Below are positions 18,288 through 26,779 of a stretch of 64,000 nt of DNA, one piece after another. The position numbers and the translations under genes are program-made. Position 1 is the stretch's first letter, and every line of letters begins with the position of its first letter. A model generated the notes under the pieces. The model worked only from the letters and a program-made list of their open reading frames with translations. It did not search any database and was not told the DNA's origin. Origin of the DNA: Paenibacillus algorifonticola (GTDB lineage: Bacteria; Bacillota; Bacilli; Paenibacillales; Paenibacillaceae); NCBI RefSeq assembly GCF_000971975.1, contig NZ_LAQO01000039.1, positions 1 to 64,000 of the forward strand. Direction: 5' to 3'.

Positions 18288-19922
18288 ATGAGGCTTTATA
18301 TCGCGGGCAGCACCGACAATCTTCGAACAATAGCGCTTAAATACAAGGTCAGAATCGAGGAGCTTATTAGCCTCAATCCTCATATTATCGCCCCTTTATC
18401 GAATATTGCGGGCCAACAGATTAAGCTTCCGACTCTGGGAGGGGTATTGGATAAGACTACGGAGCTCCCTCCGTGCACCTTGCAGCTTATTAACCCGGAG
18501 GCATGCGAGCAATGGATCCCTTTAAACTCGTTGGACGAGATGCAGCATAAGGAATATGATGTGCTTATCGTCGGAACAGGAGCCGGAGGCGGTGCCGTTC
18601 TGAGGCGCTTGATACAGCAATTAGCCGACAGCGGGAAACGAATCGGAGTTATCGAGAGAGGCGGATTGTTAATCCCAACGCATGCACAAAATATCGAAAC
18701 GATGAATTCGAGGCGGGTTTTTGATTATTACTCCAGTGAAGCTTATTATATCGACAATTATTTATCCGGCCAAATTTATGCCCTCGGGGGCAGAACCTTG
18801 TTCTGGAGCACGACGAGCCCACGTATGACGAACTCTGAATTGTTACAATGGCCTGTACCGCTCTCCGAGATGAATCGTTATTACGCCCTAGCAGAAAAGG
18901 CTTTGAGCGTCACGCCAAACTTTACCAAGGGTGCCCCGCTCACGCAGTTGCTGCTAGATCGCCTACAACGGAACGGTTATCCCGATGCCACTGATGAACC
19001 GCTCGCCGTTAATCTTGAGCCGTCCAATGCGTTCGGCGTCATGAATTCAAACCCGGTTTTCAGCTCTGTTCATTTTTTGGCGGAGGCTCTGAACCGCCCT
19101 TACGACCTCGCGATCCATGCAAGAGCAGTGAAGGTGCTGACCGATCAGAACCGCTGCGTCGGCGTCGAGGTGATTTCCCCGGATAAACAGACATTCAGAT
19201 TAAAAGCAAAAAACGTCGTTCTGTCGGCAAGCACATTTGGAAGCGCGCAAATTTTGTTGAATTCGGACATTAAAGGGAGAGCCATCGGTCACTATATGAC
19301 CAATCACTCCAGAGTGCTGGGTTTGGGCCAGGTAAATCGCAACGAGTTTCCCGAAGTGCTCGGCCCGCTTCGCATTTTGGTGCCAGGACAGATTGACCGT
19401 CCTTATCAAATTCAAATCGTCGGGCCTGGTGATTATCCGTGGGTGCAATATGCTGAACAGCCTTTGCAGGAAAAATGGAATTTTTTCCTTGGAACACTTG
19501 GCAAGGTTGAGGCACGCTATGATAATTACGTTTCGCTTGACCCGGTCAAGCGGGACGAAGACGGTGTGCCGGAGCTTAACATTCACTTTTCGTATAGCGT
19601 AAGGGACGAAGAGGTGATCCGGCAAATGGGCGAAGGCGTAAAGAAAGCGGCAGCCGCCATGAATGCTTCATTGGTATCGGCCGAGGGTCCAGCTTTGTGT
19701 CGGCTGCCGATTGGCTCGGACATTCATGAAATGGGTACCTGTCGAATGGGGGAGGACCCGTCAACATCGGCTACGAACCATTTCGGACAAATCCATGGCA
19801 TAACCGGACTTTACGTGGCGGATAACAGCGTGATACCAACAAGCGGGACGGCTAATCCTACACTAACGACTGTAGCCCTTGCCTTTCGTACGGCGGATGA
19901 GATAGCAAAACGATTGAAATAA
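18288..19922 (+). CDS. GMC family oxidoreductase with N-terminal LysM-like domain
   Basis: About 544 residues from ATG 18288, chosen because GAGGAAAGG lies a suitable distance upstream; ATGs at 18264 and 18279 are alternatives. Residues 1-50 resemble a LysM repeat (LRTIALKYKVRIEELISLNPHI, GQQIKLPT). Then comes an FAD-binding fold (VLIVGTGAGGGAVL, GVIERGG), the middle region with GGRTLFWS, and the GMC C-terminal domain (HEMGTCRMG, GLYVADNSVIPTSGTANPTLT). GMC enzymes oxidise alcohols or sugars. No signal peptide is seen. The next gene, 22 bases on, is a sugar isomerase-like protein, suggesting keto-sugar metabolism. Confidence 0.8.
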   Translation: MRLYIAGSTDNLRTIALKYKVRIEELISLNPHIIAPLSNIAGQQIKLPTLGGVLDKTTELPPCTLQLINPEACEQWIPLNSLDEMQHKEYDVLIVGTGAGGGAVLRRLIQQLADSGKRIGVIERGGLLIPTHAQNIETMNSRRVFDYYSSEAYYIDNYLSGQIYALGGRTLFWSTTSPRMTNSELLQWPVPLSEMNRYYALAEKALSVTPNFTKGAPLTQLLLDRLQRNGYPDATDEPLAVNLEPSNAFGVMNSNPVFSSVHFLAEALNRPYDLAIHARAVKVLTDQNRCVGVEVISPDKQTFRLKAKNVVLSASTFGSAQILLNSDIKGRAIGHYMTNHSRVLGLGQVNRNEFPEVLGPLRILVPGQIDRPYQIQIVGPGDYPWVQYAEQPLQEKWNFFLGTLGKVEARYDNYVSLDPVKRDEDGVPELNIHFSYSVRDEEVIRQMGEGVKKAAAAMNASLVSAEGPALCRLPIGSDIHEMGTCRMGEDPSTSATNHFGQIHGITGLYVADNSVIPTSGTANPTLTTVALAFRTADEIAKRLK

Positions 19923-19944
19923 TGAGAGCTGCGAGGAGATAACA

Positions 19945-20730
19945 ATGAAATTTATAAGATGCGGCGACAAACTGAGGGAACTGACTGCTACCCCTCCGGG
20001 CCTGCAGCTTTATACACTTCGCAACGAGCTGGAGAAGGATTTCTTTGGGACGCTAGAGAAGATTGCAGCTATAGGTTATAAGCTAGTGGAGCCCTTCAGT
20101 TGGGGATATGCCGATATTCCAGCTGAGCGAATGAAGGCGGAGCTCAATCGTCTTGGATTAAAAAGCGTGTCAACTTACGTCTACCCGCTAACGCTGGAAA
20201 ACCTGCAAAGTCAGCTTGACTATGCCCAAACCATCGGCGCCCATTACATTGTAACCTCCTTATTAAAGGAGAGCTATGCAGATGAAAGGACGCTTAAAGC
20301 GTCTATCGCTTTGTTGCGAAAGCTTGGCTTGGAAATCCAGCGCCGCGGTATGCAGCTTCTGTATCATCCTCACGCGGAAGAATTTGAAATACGGGATGGA
20401 AAAAGAACGATCGACCGCTTGCTGGCGGGCGTCGGCACCGACGTGATGAAACTTGCGCTCGATATGTATTGGGTGAAGAAAGCCGGAATGGATCCTTATT
20501 CTACCTTACTCGCATATAAGAGCTTATCACCTCTTATTCATGTGAAGGACATGGATGAGAGCGGTAATTTCACGGAGGTCGGGCAAGGCACGATTGATTG
20601 GGCTCCTATTTTCAGCAGCTTCAACGAAGCCGGAGTAATGTATTATTTCGTCGAGCAGGATGAAAGCTTAAATCCCCTTCAGAGCATTCAAACAAGCCTC
20701 GATTATTTGAAATCGAGACTTGTTGGATGA
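19945..20730 (+). CDS. Sugar phosphate isomerase/epimerase-like TIM barrel protein
   Basis: 261 residues of the xylose isomerase-like TIM-barrel (AP endonuclease 2) family: LQLYTLRNELEKDFFGTLEKIAAIGYKLVEPF, YHPHAEEF, LALDMYWVKKAGMDP, IHVKDMDESGNFTEVGQGTIDW and a final FVEQDES. The metal-binding Glu, Asp and His positions are visible. Preceded by GAGGAGA. Likely acts on the product of the GMC oxidoreductase encoded just upstream; exact substrate unknown. Confidence 0.85.
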   Translation: MKFIRCGDKLRELTATPPGLQLYTLRNELEKDFFGTLEKIAAIGYKLVEPFSWGYADIPAERMKAELNRLGLKSVSTYVYPLTLENLQSQLDYAQTIGAHYIVTSLLKESYADERTLKASIALLRKLGLEIQRRGMQLLYHPHAEEFEIRDGKRTIDRLLAGVGTDVMKLALDMYWVKKAGMDPYSTLLAYKSLSPLIHVKDMDESGNFTEVGQGTIDWAPIFSSFNEAGVMYYFVEQDESLNPLQSIQTSLDYLKSRLVG

Positions 20731-20850
20731 GGTCCTATCTCTCTCGGCAACAAGTGCGTTCGTTATTCCTTTGCGTCTTCAACATGATTCTCGGCATTCC
20801 ACCGTTTTTCGCTTTTTTTGGTCAAGGACATTTTATAAGCGGAAAACAAG

Positions 20851-22038
20851 CTAAGCCGCTTCTTTCTGTAAACCTACCTTCAGTGACGGAGCGACAGCTA
20901 CAAGGCAAAGGACAGCAGACAGAGCATATACGACAAACAAGCCGAAGGAAGCAGCCAGCAGTCCAGAGGCTGCCGTTCCGAGCAAAATGGACCCCGTAAA
21001 TAGCGGTGTCATTAGGCCATTGACCTTGCCGACCATTGCGTCTGGAATTTTGGTAATGACGAAGCTGGCGACTGCCGTATTGAAGACTGCTAGCAACAGG
21101 CCGTTGGCAAAGCGGAATGTGCCAGTCACAAGCGGCCAAATGGAGGAGCCCTCCACTAAAAACGTAATGCCCAGGAAAGCGAGAGCAAGCGGCAGCAAGT
21201 ATTTGGCTTTAAGCAGCTTGGGGAAGAGCCCGGCTAATAGGGAGCCCAGCAGCAAGCCGATTCCGTCAGCAGCGGCGAACCACTGCACGTTTTCTTTATC
21301 CAAGCCAAGCCGCTCAGTCACGATGAATATTTCAAGGGGCTGAACGAGTCCGGCCGCCAAGCCGATGAAGGCGAAAGTCAGAAACAACCGCAGCAATCCT
21401 TTCTCTGCGACGATGAAGCGATAGCCGGAGGACAAATCATTTTTCAATGAAACCTTCTCCTGCTCCTCGGGACGTGCTTCCTTGGGAAGCAAAGCAAGCG
21501 CAGCTGCAGACGCGAGAAACAAGACTGGCAGTGCAAGCAGTGACGTTGTGAGTCCCGCCCATTGATAAATCGCCGTTCCAATAATAGGGCCGAGTATGAA
21601 GAACAGCGACGACATGCTTTGCGACAGACCGATTGCCGAAGGAACCTGATCTACAGGAATATGTCGCTTGAACACCTTCGCTGACGAAGGCTGTGAAAAT
21701 TGGCTGACGATGGCGGATACGAACACCGATACATACAGCGCTTCCCACCAATCATTTGCAAGCATGAGTAAAATAATACCGATCGATACAGCGCTGAGAA
21801 GATCGCTGGCAATCATCGTGCGTTTCGGATTCCAGCGGTCGGCAAGCACGCCACCAATAATCGAAAAGATAAGAATCGGCGCATATTCCAAAATGGACAG
21901 CAGGGATACGGCAACCTTATTGCCATTCGTCTGCTCCATGACAAAAAAGAGGAGTGCCATATTGCGAATCCAAATCGCGAGCTGCTGCAAAACATCAGAA
22001 AAAAGAATAATGCGAAAAGTACGGTTCTGGTATAACAT
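20851..22038 (-). CDS. MFS transporter (MFS_3, enterobactin exporter EntS-like)
   Basis: About 395 residues from the ATG at 22038 (MLYQNRTFRIIL), which has AAGGG upstream; two earlier in-frame ATGs exist at 22056 and 22047. Twelve hydrophobic segments; motif A-like GGVLADRWNPKRTMIASD and DQVPSAIGLSQSMSSLFFILGPIIGTAIY fit the MFS_3 group of macrolide/siderophore exporters. It lies downstream of a tetR gene in the same direction with an operator-like palindrome in the gap. Confidence 0.85.
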   Translation of the reverse strand: MLYQNRTFRIILFSDVLQQLAIWIRNMALLFFVMEQTNGNKVAVSLLSILEYAPILIFSIIGGVLADRWNPKRTMIASDLLSAVSIGIILLMLANDWWEALYVSVFVSAIVSQFSQPSSAKVFKRHIPVDQVPSAIGLSQSMSSLFFILGPIIGTAIYQWAGLTTSLLALPVLFLASAAALALLPKEARPEEQEKVSLKNDLSSGYRFIVAEKGLLRLFLTFAFIGLAAGLVQPLEIFIVTERLGLDKENVQWFAAADGIGLLLGSLLAGLFPKLLKAKYLLPLALAFLGITFLVEGSSIWPLVTGTFRFANGLLLAVFNTAVASFVITKIPDAMVGKVNGLMTPLFTGSILLGTAASGLLAASFGLFVVYALSAVLCLVAVAPSLKVGLQKEAA

Positions 22039-22059
22039 TGTGTTCATTCCCTTCATTTA

Positions 22060-22079
22060 TAGACCGACCAACCGGTCCA
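22060..22079. promoter_or_regulatory. Second TetR operator between tetR and the MFS gene
   Basis: TAGACCGACCAACCGGTCCA matches the palindrome at 22734 with a few changes, so the exporter may have its own repressed promoter as well as read-through from tetR. Confidence 0.6.
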
Positions 22080-22111
22080 ATTAATAGCTAAAAAAAAGCG
22101 CCAGTTATTCT

Positions 22112-22717
22112 TCACTTAGCGCGTATACCATTCAACAGCAGCTTGGCTGCCAGATGGAACAGCTTCGAAATCCGATCGGGTTCCTGCTCCCGGTCAATCG
22201 TATAATACACTTTTCCAAGGCCCTCCATCATGCTGCTGACAATCAAAACAAGCTCTTCCTCATCACAAGCAACAAATAGGCCACTGGCTTGCCCCTCGCG
22301 AATAAGGTCGCGGCAGGCTTGCGATGCATTATTCATGATCTGGAGAAGGCGATTGAATATTTCCTCCTGTGTGAACGCCTGACTGCGTGAAAATTCTTCC
22401 ATGGCTTTCATGAGCGGATTTTGAAAGTCATGGGCGTAATGCTCTGCAAGTGCAAAAAGCTGTTCCTCAACAGTAGTCAGCTTCTCTCGTTTACGATCCC
22501 ATGCCAAACGCCATTGCTCACTATCTTTCTCAACCACCTCAAGAAAAAGCTGCTCCTTGCTCGGGAAATGATGATATAGGCTGCCTTTGCTGACCTTGCT
22601 GCTCTCGCATACCTCATTCATGGAAACGGCGCCATAGCCTTTCTGGACAAACAGTTGCTTTGCCGTGTTGGCGATGCGGCGTTTGGTTTCTTCACCATCC
22701 GAACGTCCTCTGACCAT
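22112..22717 (-). CDS. TetR family transcriptional regulator
   Basis: 201 residues. The N-terminal HTH (TKRRIANTAKQLFVQKGYGAVSMNEVCESSKVSKGSLYHHFPSKEQLFLEVV) is typical; the C-terminal half resembles QacR/YcdC-like ligand domains. It likely represses itself and the MFS exporter through palindromes at 22734 and 22060. Inducer unknown. Confidence 0.9.
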   Translation of the reverse strand: MVRGRSDGEETKRRIANTAKQLFVQKGYGAVSMNEVCESSKVSKGSLYHHFPSKEQLFLEVVEKDSEQWRLAWDRKREKLTTVEEQLFALAEHYAHDFQNPLMKAMEEFSRSQAFTQEEIFNRLLQIMNNASQACRDLIREGQASGLFVACDEEELVLIVSSMMEGLGKVYYTIDREQEPDRISKLFHLAAKLLLNGIRAK

Positions 22718-22733
22718 TTGCTGTCCCTCCTAA

Positions 22734-22753
22734 TAGACCGACTGATCGGTCTA
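22734..22753. promoter_or_regulatory. TetR operator upstream of tetR
   Basis: TAGACCGACTGATCGGTCTA is a near-perfect 20-base palindrome 16 bases before the tetR start. Confidence 0.75.
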
Positions 22754-22854
22754 ATTATAGCGGAGTAAAAGCTCACTTGCAATATTTCCAGCCGTTGTTT
22801 TGAAAAATATCCATTTCTATGCTAGTCTTAAAAGAAAATAGTCGGAGGCAAAGC

Positions 22855-23721
22855 ATGGCAAAAGCACATAAGAAACTCTCAAAGCTTGAAATTTTGAAAA
22901 GAGCGATGTTTATTACAATCGGAGCCGTCCTTATGGGCGTTGCGCTGGAGCTGTTCCTCGTCCCAAATAGCGTCATCGACGGAGGAATTACCGGTATTTC
23001 GATTATGGTCTCTCACCTTACGGATAAGCCTCTGGGTATTTTTATTTTCCTCTTGAACCTTCCATTCCTGTTCATCGGTTTCAAGCAAATTGGTAAAACG
23101 TTTGCGATATCTACTTTATACGGTATCGTAGTCATGTCTGTAACGACGCAGCTGCTGCATCACGTGGATGCTTTTACAGAGGATAAGCTGCTTGCAGTAT
23201 TGTTCGGCGGTATTATTCTGGGCGGTGGTATCGGTCTCGTTATCCGTTTCGGCGGATCGCTGGACGGCACGGAAATTTTGGCGATTTTGGCCTCGAAGAA
23301 ATTTTCCATGCCGGTCGGACAGTTTATTATGATCGTCAACGTGTTCATTTTTATTTTGGCGGGTTTTGTTTTCAAATGGGATTCCGCAATGTATTCGATG
23401 TTCACGTATTATATAGCGACGAAAGTGATGGATATTGTGGTAGAGGGTCTCGATGAGTCGAAATCCGTCACGATTATTTCCGCCGAATACGAGGAAATTT
23501 CTGAAGCCGTTATGAGCCGCTTGGGTAGAAGCACAACGTATATTCAGGCAAGAGGCGGATACTCCAGAGAAGAAACGCAAATGATCTACTGCGTAGTCAA
23601 CCGTCTGGAAGTGGCGAAGCTTAAATCAATCGTCCATGACATTGATCCCCGTGCTTTCGTTGCAATTGAGCATGTATCTGATGTTAGCGGCGGCAACTTT
23701 AGCAAGAAAGAAATTCACTAA
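22855..23721 (+). CDS. YitT family membrane protein (DUF2179 C-terminus)
   Basis: 288 residues from ATG 22855, supported by GGAGG eight bases upstream (an earlier start at 22819 lacks a site). Five or six hydrophobic segments (GAVLMGVALELFLVPNSVIDGGITGISIM, GIFIFLLNLPFLFIGFKQIG, LLAVLFGGIILGGGIGLVIRFGGSLDGTEILA) are followed by a cytosolic DUF2179 domain (ESKSVTIISAEYEEISEAVMSRLGRSTTYIQARGGYS). The family is widespread in Firmicutes with no settled role. Monocistronic. Confidence 0.9.
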   Translation: MAKAHKKLSKLEILKRAMFITIGAVLMGVALELFLVPNSVIDGGITGISIMVSHLTDKPLGIFIFLLNLPFLFIGFKQIGKTFAISTLYGIVVMSVTTQLLHHVDAFTEDKLLAVLFGGIILGGGIGLVIRFGGSLDGTEILAILASKKFSMPVGQFIMIVNVFIFILAGFVFKWDSAMYSMFTYYIATKVMDIVVEGLDESKSVTIISAEYEEISEAVMSRLGRSTTYIQARGGYSREETQMIYCVVNRLEVAKLKSIVHDIDPRAFVAIEHVSDVSGGNFSKKEIH

Positions 23722-23762
23722 ACGTACTCATACACGACCTTATACGATCTTATTTCTCAGGA

Positions 23763-23812
23763 AAACAGCAGTTCAGGACGCACATTTGTTGTCTGGGACT
23801 GCTGTTTTTTTT
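23763..23812 (+). terminator. Terminator after yitT-like gene
   Basis: AACAGCAGT pairs with ACTGCTGTT, followed by seven T. Confidence 0.75.
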
Positions 23813-23833
23813 GATCTCGTACATATGGCTTTA

Positions 23834-23852
23834 CATACCCTATAGGGGTATG
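23834..23852. promoter_or_regulatory. CsoR operator
   Basis: CATACCCTATAGGGGTATG is a near-perfect palindrome with the TACCC/GGGTA arms and G/C-rich core of known copper-responsive CsoR sites. It lies 46 bases before csoR; a further TATACCCCC occurs next to the ribosome binding site. Confidence 0.8.
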
Positions 23853-23897
23853 TTAATATAAAAATAAGCTTATGCTATACCCCCTGGAGGTATTCGA

Positions 23898-24251
23898 ATG
23901 GACAAAGAAACGAAATCAGCTTGTTTGCATCAGCATATGGACGCAGGCGGTGCAGGCGACGGCCAGTCCATGGAGCGCCTTAGCCACCACTCTGATGAAA
24001 TGAAGGCGAATTTGATCAGGCGTCTGAACAAGGTGGAGGGCCAGATCCGCGGAGTGAAGGCGATGATTGAGAAGGATACGTATTGCGATGATGTGCTCAC
24101 TCAAATAGCGGCTGCGCAATCGGCATTAAACGGGGTAGGCAAGCTGCTGCTGGAAGGCCATATGAAAAGCTGCATAGTGGATCGTATTCAGGCAGGCGAG
24201 CATGAAGTCATTGACGAGCTGTTGATTACCGTTAAGAAATTATTGAAATAA
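23898..24251 (+). CDS. csoR: Copper-sensing transcriptional repressor CsoR
   Basis: 117 residues. After an N-terminal extension with several His, the all-helical CsoR/RcnR fold follows (LIRRLNKVEGQIRGVKAMIEKDTYCDDVLTQIAAAQSALNGVGKLLLEGHMKSCI). The copper ligands of the Cys-His-Cys type are present as Cys63, His88 and Cys92, which separates it from the RcnR and FrmR branches. Copper binding releases the repressor from the operator at 23834. It leads an operon with copZ. Confidence 0.92.
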   Translation: MDKETKSACLHQHMDAGGAGDGQSMERLSHHSDEMKANLIRRLNKVEGQIRGVKAMIEKDTYCDDVLTQIAAAQSALNGVGKLLLEGHMKSCIVDRIQAGEHEVIDELLITVKKLLK

Positions 24252-24280
24252 TAAAACATAACTCAAGGAGGCTATAAAAG

Positions 24281-24481
24281 ATGGAAAACGTAACACTTAA
24301 AGTAGAAGGCATGTCCTGCGGGCACTGCGTGAGCACAGTAGAGAAGGCTGTAAATGAAGCGGGAGCCAGTGGCAAAGTCGATTTAGCAGCTGGACAAGTA
24401 GCGGTGGAGTTTGATGCGGCGAAAGTATCGCTGGCTTCCATTAAAGAAGCGATTGAAAATACCGGTTTCGACGTCGTATAA
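24281..24481 (+). CDS. copZ: Copper chaperone CopZ (HMA domain)
   Basis: 66 residues with the copper-binding MSCGHC motif (Cys13, Cys16) and the full ferredoxin-like HMA fold. Ribosome binding site AAGGAGG. Cytosolic Cu(I) carrier. It normally partners a CopA ATPase, which is not in this window. Confidence 0.93.
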   Translation: MENVTLKVEGMSCGHCVSTVEKAVNEAGASGKVDLAAGQVAVEFDAAKVSLASIKEAIENTGFDVV

Positions 24482-24687
24482 CACGGGGCATAAGCTAAGC
24501 TTGCACAGCCCTCTTTTTCCGAAGCGAACATAGCAAGATGGTTTGGACTTTGGGGAAGGAGCGGCTTTTTGTGTTTTTTAAAATAGGAGCAAGGATCGTT
24601 TCGGAGCGTATATAAGCCGTTATTTCGCTGTGAACAAGCGCATTGCGATCTAAACGATTTCTGCATAAAGGAGCTAGGATAAAGAAA

Positions 24688-25635
24688 ATGGCAAAAAGAA
24701 AAGCGGCGCTCTATATGACGATGATCGCCCTTGCGGGCATGCTGGCAGGCTGCGGAACGAATGGTGCAAGCACAAGCGACGCAAGCACAAGCGGACATGA
24801 AGGGCATCAGCAGTCCAGCCCGTCAGCTGCACCGGAGGCTTCGGAGTCAGGCGCGCATAGCGGGCATGATGAGAATGAGCAGGCAGAAAGCGATAACAGC
24901 CATAGCGGCCATGGCGATATGGACGGTATGGAGCATGAACAGGCAAATGCCCAGGTGAAGTGGAGCTTCCAGAGTGGACAGCCAGTAGCAGGCTCGGAAA
25001 CAGTTATTGAACTTAATGTCACCGATGCTGCGGACGCGCCAATCGAGAAGTTTGACTTGAACCATGAGAAGCTCATGCATTTGATTGCAGTAAGCAGCGA
25101 CTTGAGCTATTTTTCGCATATACACCCGAATTATGAAAGTGGCGGCAAGTTTACAGTGAAGGAAACGTTCCCGGCGGCGGATACATATAAGCTGTTTGCC
25201 GATTTTATACCATCCGGCGCTCCGCAGCAGACGATTAGTACAGAGGTGGAAGCTTCGGGACAAGCTGCTGCTAAAGTCGAGCTGAAGGCAGACCATGAGC
25301 TTGTGCAGACAGTGGAAGGACAGAAGGTGAAGCTTGCGCTGTCGACGACGAAAGCGGGAGAGGAAGCAAAGCTCACGTACACCTTCGAGGATGCGGCGAC
25401 AGGTGAGCCGGTTACAGATTTAGAGCCTTATTTGGGCGCTGTGGGCCATGTCGTCATTATTAGCGGCGATTTGGCAAAATATTTGCATGTGCATCCGCTA
25501 GATGAGGCTGCAACCGGCCCGGAGGCTGTTTTTGCCACCGAGTTCCCAGAGCCTGGTTTATATAAAATATGGGGACAATTTCAGCGCGCTGGGAAGACGT
25601 TTATTGTCCCGTTCGTCGTGAACATTCAAGCTTAA
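24688..25635 (+). CDS. His-rich lipoprotein with duplicated H-x-HP domain, probably copper-related
   Basis: 315 residues from ATG 24688 (site AAAGGAGCTAGG). The lipoprotein signal LAGMLAGCG gives a membrane-anchored exported protein. Residues about 25-90 are low complexity with repeated HEGH, HSGHDE, HSGHGD and MDGMEHE, likely a loose metal-binding tail. Two related beta-rich modules follow: LMHLIAVSSDLSYFSHIHPNY with FADFIPSG, and GHVVIISGDLAKYLHVHP with GLYKIWGQF. Position after csoR-copZ and the His/Met content suggest copper binding outside the cell; this is inference. Confidence 0.75.
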   Translation: MAKRKAALYMTMIALAGMLAGCGTNGASTSDASTSGHEGHQQSSPSAAPEASESGAHSGHDENEQAESDNSHSGHGDMDGMEHEQANAQVKWSFQSGQPVAGSETVIELNVTDAADAPIEKFDLNHEKLMHLIAVSSDLSYFSHIHPNYESGGKFTVKETFPAADTYKLFADFIPSGAPQQTISTEVEASGQAAAKVELKADHELVQTVEGQKVKLALSTTKAGEEAKLTYTFEDAATGEPVTDLEPYLGAVGHVVIISGDLAKYLHVHPLDEAATGPEAVFATEFPEPGLYKIWGQFQRAGKTFIVPFVVNIQA

Positions 25636-25667
25636 ACCTAACTTAGAAGCAAGAGGAGGAGAGGCGG

Positions 25668-26645
25668 TTGCTTCCTTTCATACAGCTGCTGCAGCATCGA
25701 ACGGCTAGGCCGTTGGTCCGCTTCGCCCACCTGTGCGTTCGCACGATAGCGGCAGCGCCGAGAACGATTTACGATCATGAGTTTATTTTTGTGCTGAAGG
25801 GGAGCGGTATCGTTTCTTCTGAAGGCAAGCAAGCGGCATATAAAGAAGGCTCGGTCATTATGTTTCCGCCGGGCGTCGCCCACAGCTTGACGCAGGAGCA
25901 GGAGGAAGAGCTGCATATCGCGATTCATTTTGATTGGGAGCAGGTGCAGCCGCATGAGGAGCTACGGCATTTCATTGATAACGAAGCGTCCGATGCGGAG
26001 GCGGAATCAGCAGCATCAGAATCTGCGCCAGTACCGGCGGCAACAGCATCAACATCATCGCCGGGTTCCATTTGGCTGCCGCATGTGACGGTGCTTGAAT
26101 CGGCATCGGACGAGCTGTTTGCGTGTGCAGGCTGGACGCTGCGCGCCTATGAGCAGGGCGGTGCCTACCAGCGGCTGCGTACCGATGCGGAAATGCTGAA
26201 CTTAATAGTGCAGCTGGTCCAAAATATAACGGAAGGCCCGCAAGCTATCCAATCGCTGCATTCTTATGAAAATCAGCAAGCGGCAGCGCAGCAGGAGAGC
26301 AGCGATATGGTCGCGTTCGCGCAGCGGATGGAGCAGCTTGCGGAAGAGCTGCCGATTTCGGCAGCAGCATTTGAGGAGTTATGCCGGGAAAGTTATTTCT
26401 CGGAAAGCCATTTCCGCAGGCTGTTTGAAGAGCAGATGGGTATGGAGCCGCATCCATATTTCACGAGCCTCCGCTTGAGACGAGCTTCACAGCTGCTGCT
26501 GGATACCGAGCGGCCCATTCAGGAAATCAGCTATTTGTGCGGCTACGAGGATGCTAAATATTTCAGCCGCCTTTTCCGCCAGCATGAAGGCATGACACCG
26601 CAGGAGTTCCGGCAATCGCTGAGAAATGCTGTGCGAGACCTGTAG
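25668..26645 (+). CDS. AraC family transcriptional regulator
   Basis: 325 residues from TTG 25668, selected by the strong GAGGAGGAGAGG site. The N-terminal cupin-like sensing domain (GSGIVSSEGKQAAYKEGSVIMFPPGVAHSL) is interrupted by an Ala/Ser/Glu-rich insertion near residues 105-130. The C-terminal double HTH (YFSESHFRRLFEEQMGMEPHPYFTSLRLRRASQLLLDTERPIQEISYLCGYEDAKYFSRLFRQHEGMTPQEFR) is complete. Target unknown; it follows the copper lipoprotein by 32 bases and may be co-transcribed. Confidence 0.88.
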   Translation: MLPFIQLLQHRTARPLVRFAHLCVRTIAAAPRTIYDHEFIFVLKGSGIVSSEGKQAAYKEGSVIMFPPGVAHSLTQEQEEELHIAIHFDWEQVQPHEELRHFIDNEASDAEAESAASESAPVPAATASTSSPGSIWLPHVTVLESASDELFACAGWTLRAYEQGGAYQRLRTDAEMLNLIVQLVQNITEGPQAIQSLHSYENQQAAAQQESSDMVAFAQRMEQLAEELPISAAAFEELCRESYFSESHFRRLFEEQMGMEPHPYFTSLRLRRASQLLLDTERPIQEISYLCGYEDAKYFSRLFRQHEGMTPQEFRQSLRNAVRDL

Positions 26646-26698
26646 CTTGCATGTCTAATGGCTGAAACGATTTCAGAACGAACAGCTGTATAACAAAG

Positions 26699-26747
26699 AG
26701 CAGCCCTTCAGTCATCTTGCGGGATGATTGAAGGGCTGCTTCATTTT
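26699..26747. terminator. Terminator between araC-type gene and allantoinase
   Basis: AGCAGCCCTTCAGTCATC pairs with GATGATTGAAGGGCTGCT almost completely. It is convergent and could act for both directions. Confidence 0.8.
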
Positions 26748-26779
26748 GTCAGCGAAGAAATGTAACAATAAGATAGAGA

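Noticed and set aside
20727..20999. Possible small gene after the TIM-barrel gene
   Set aside because: It runs opposite to and inside the end of the MFS gene, with no ribosome binding site and no recognisable product.
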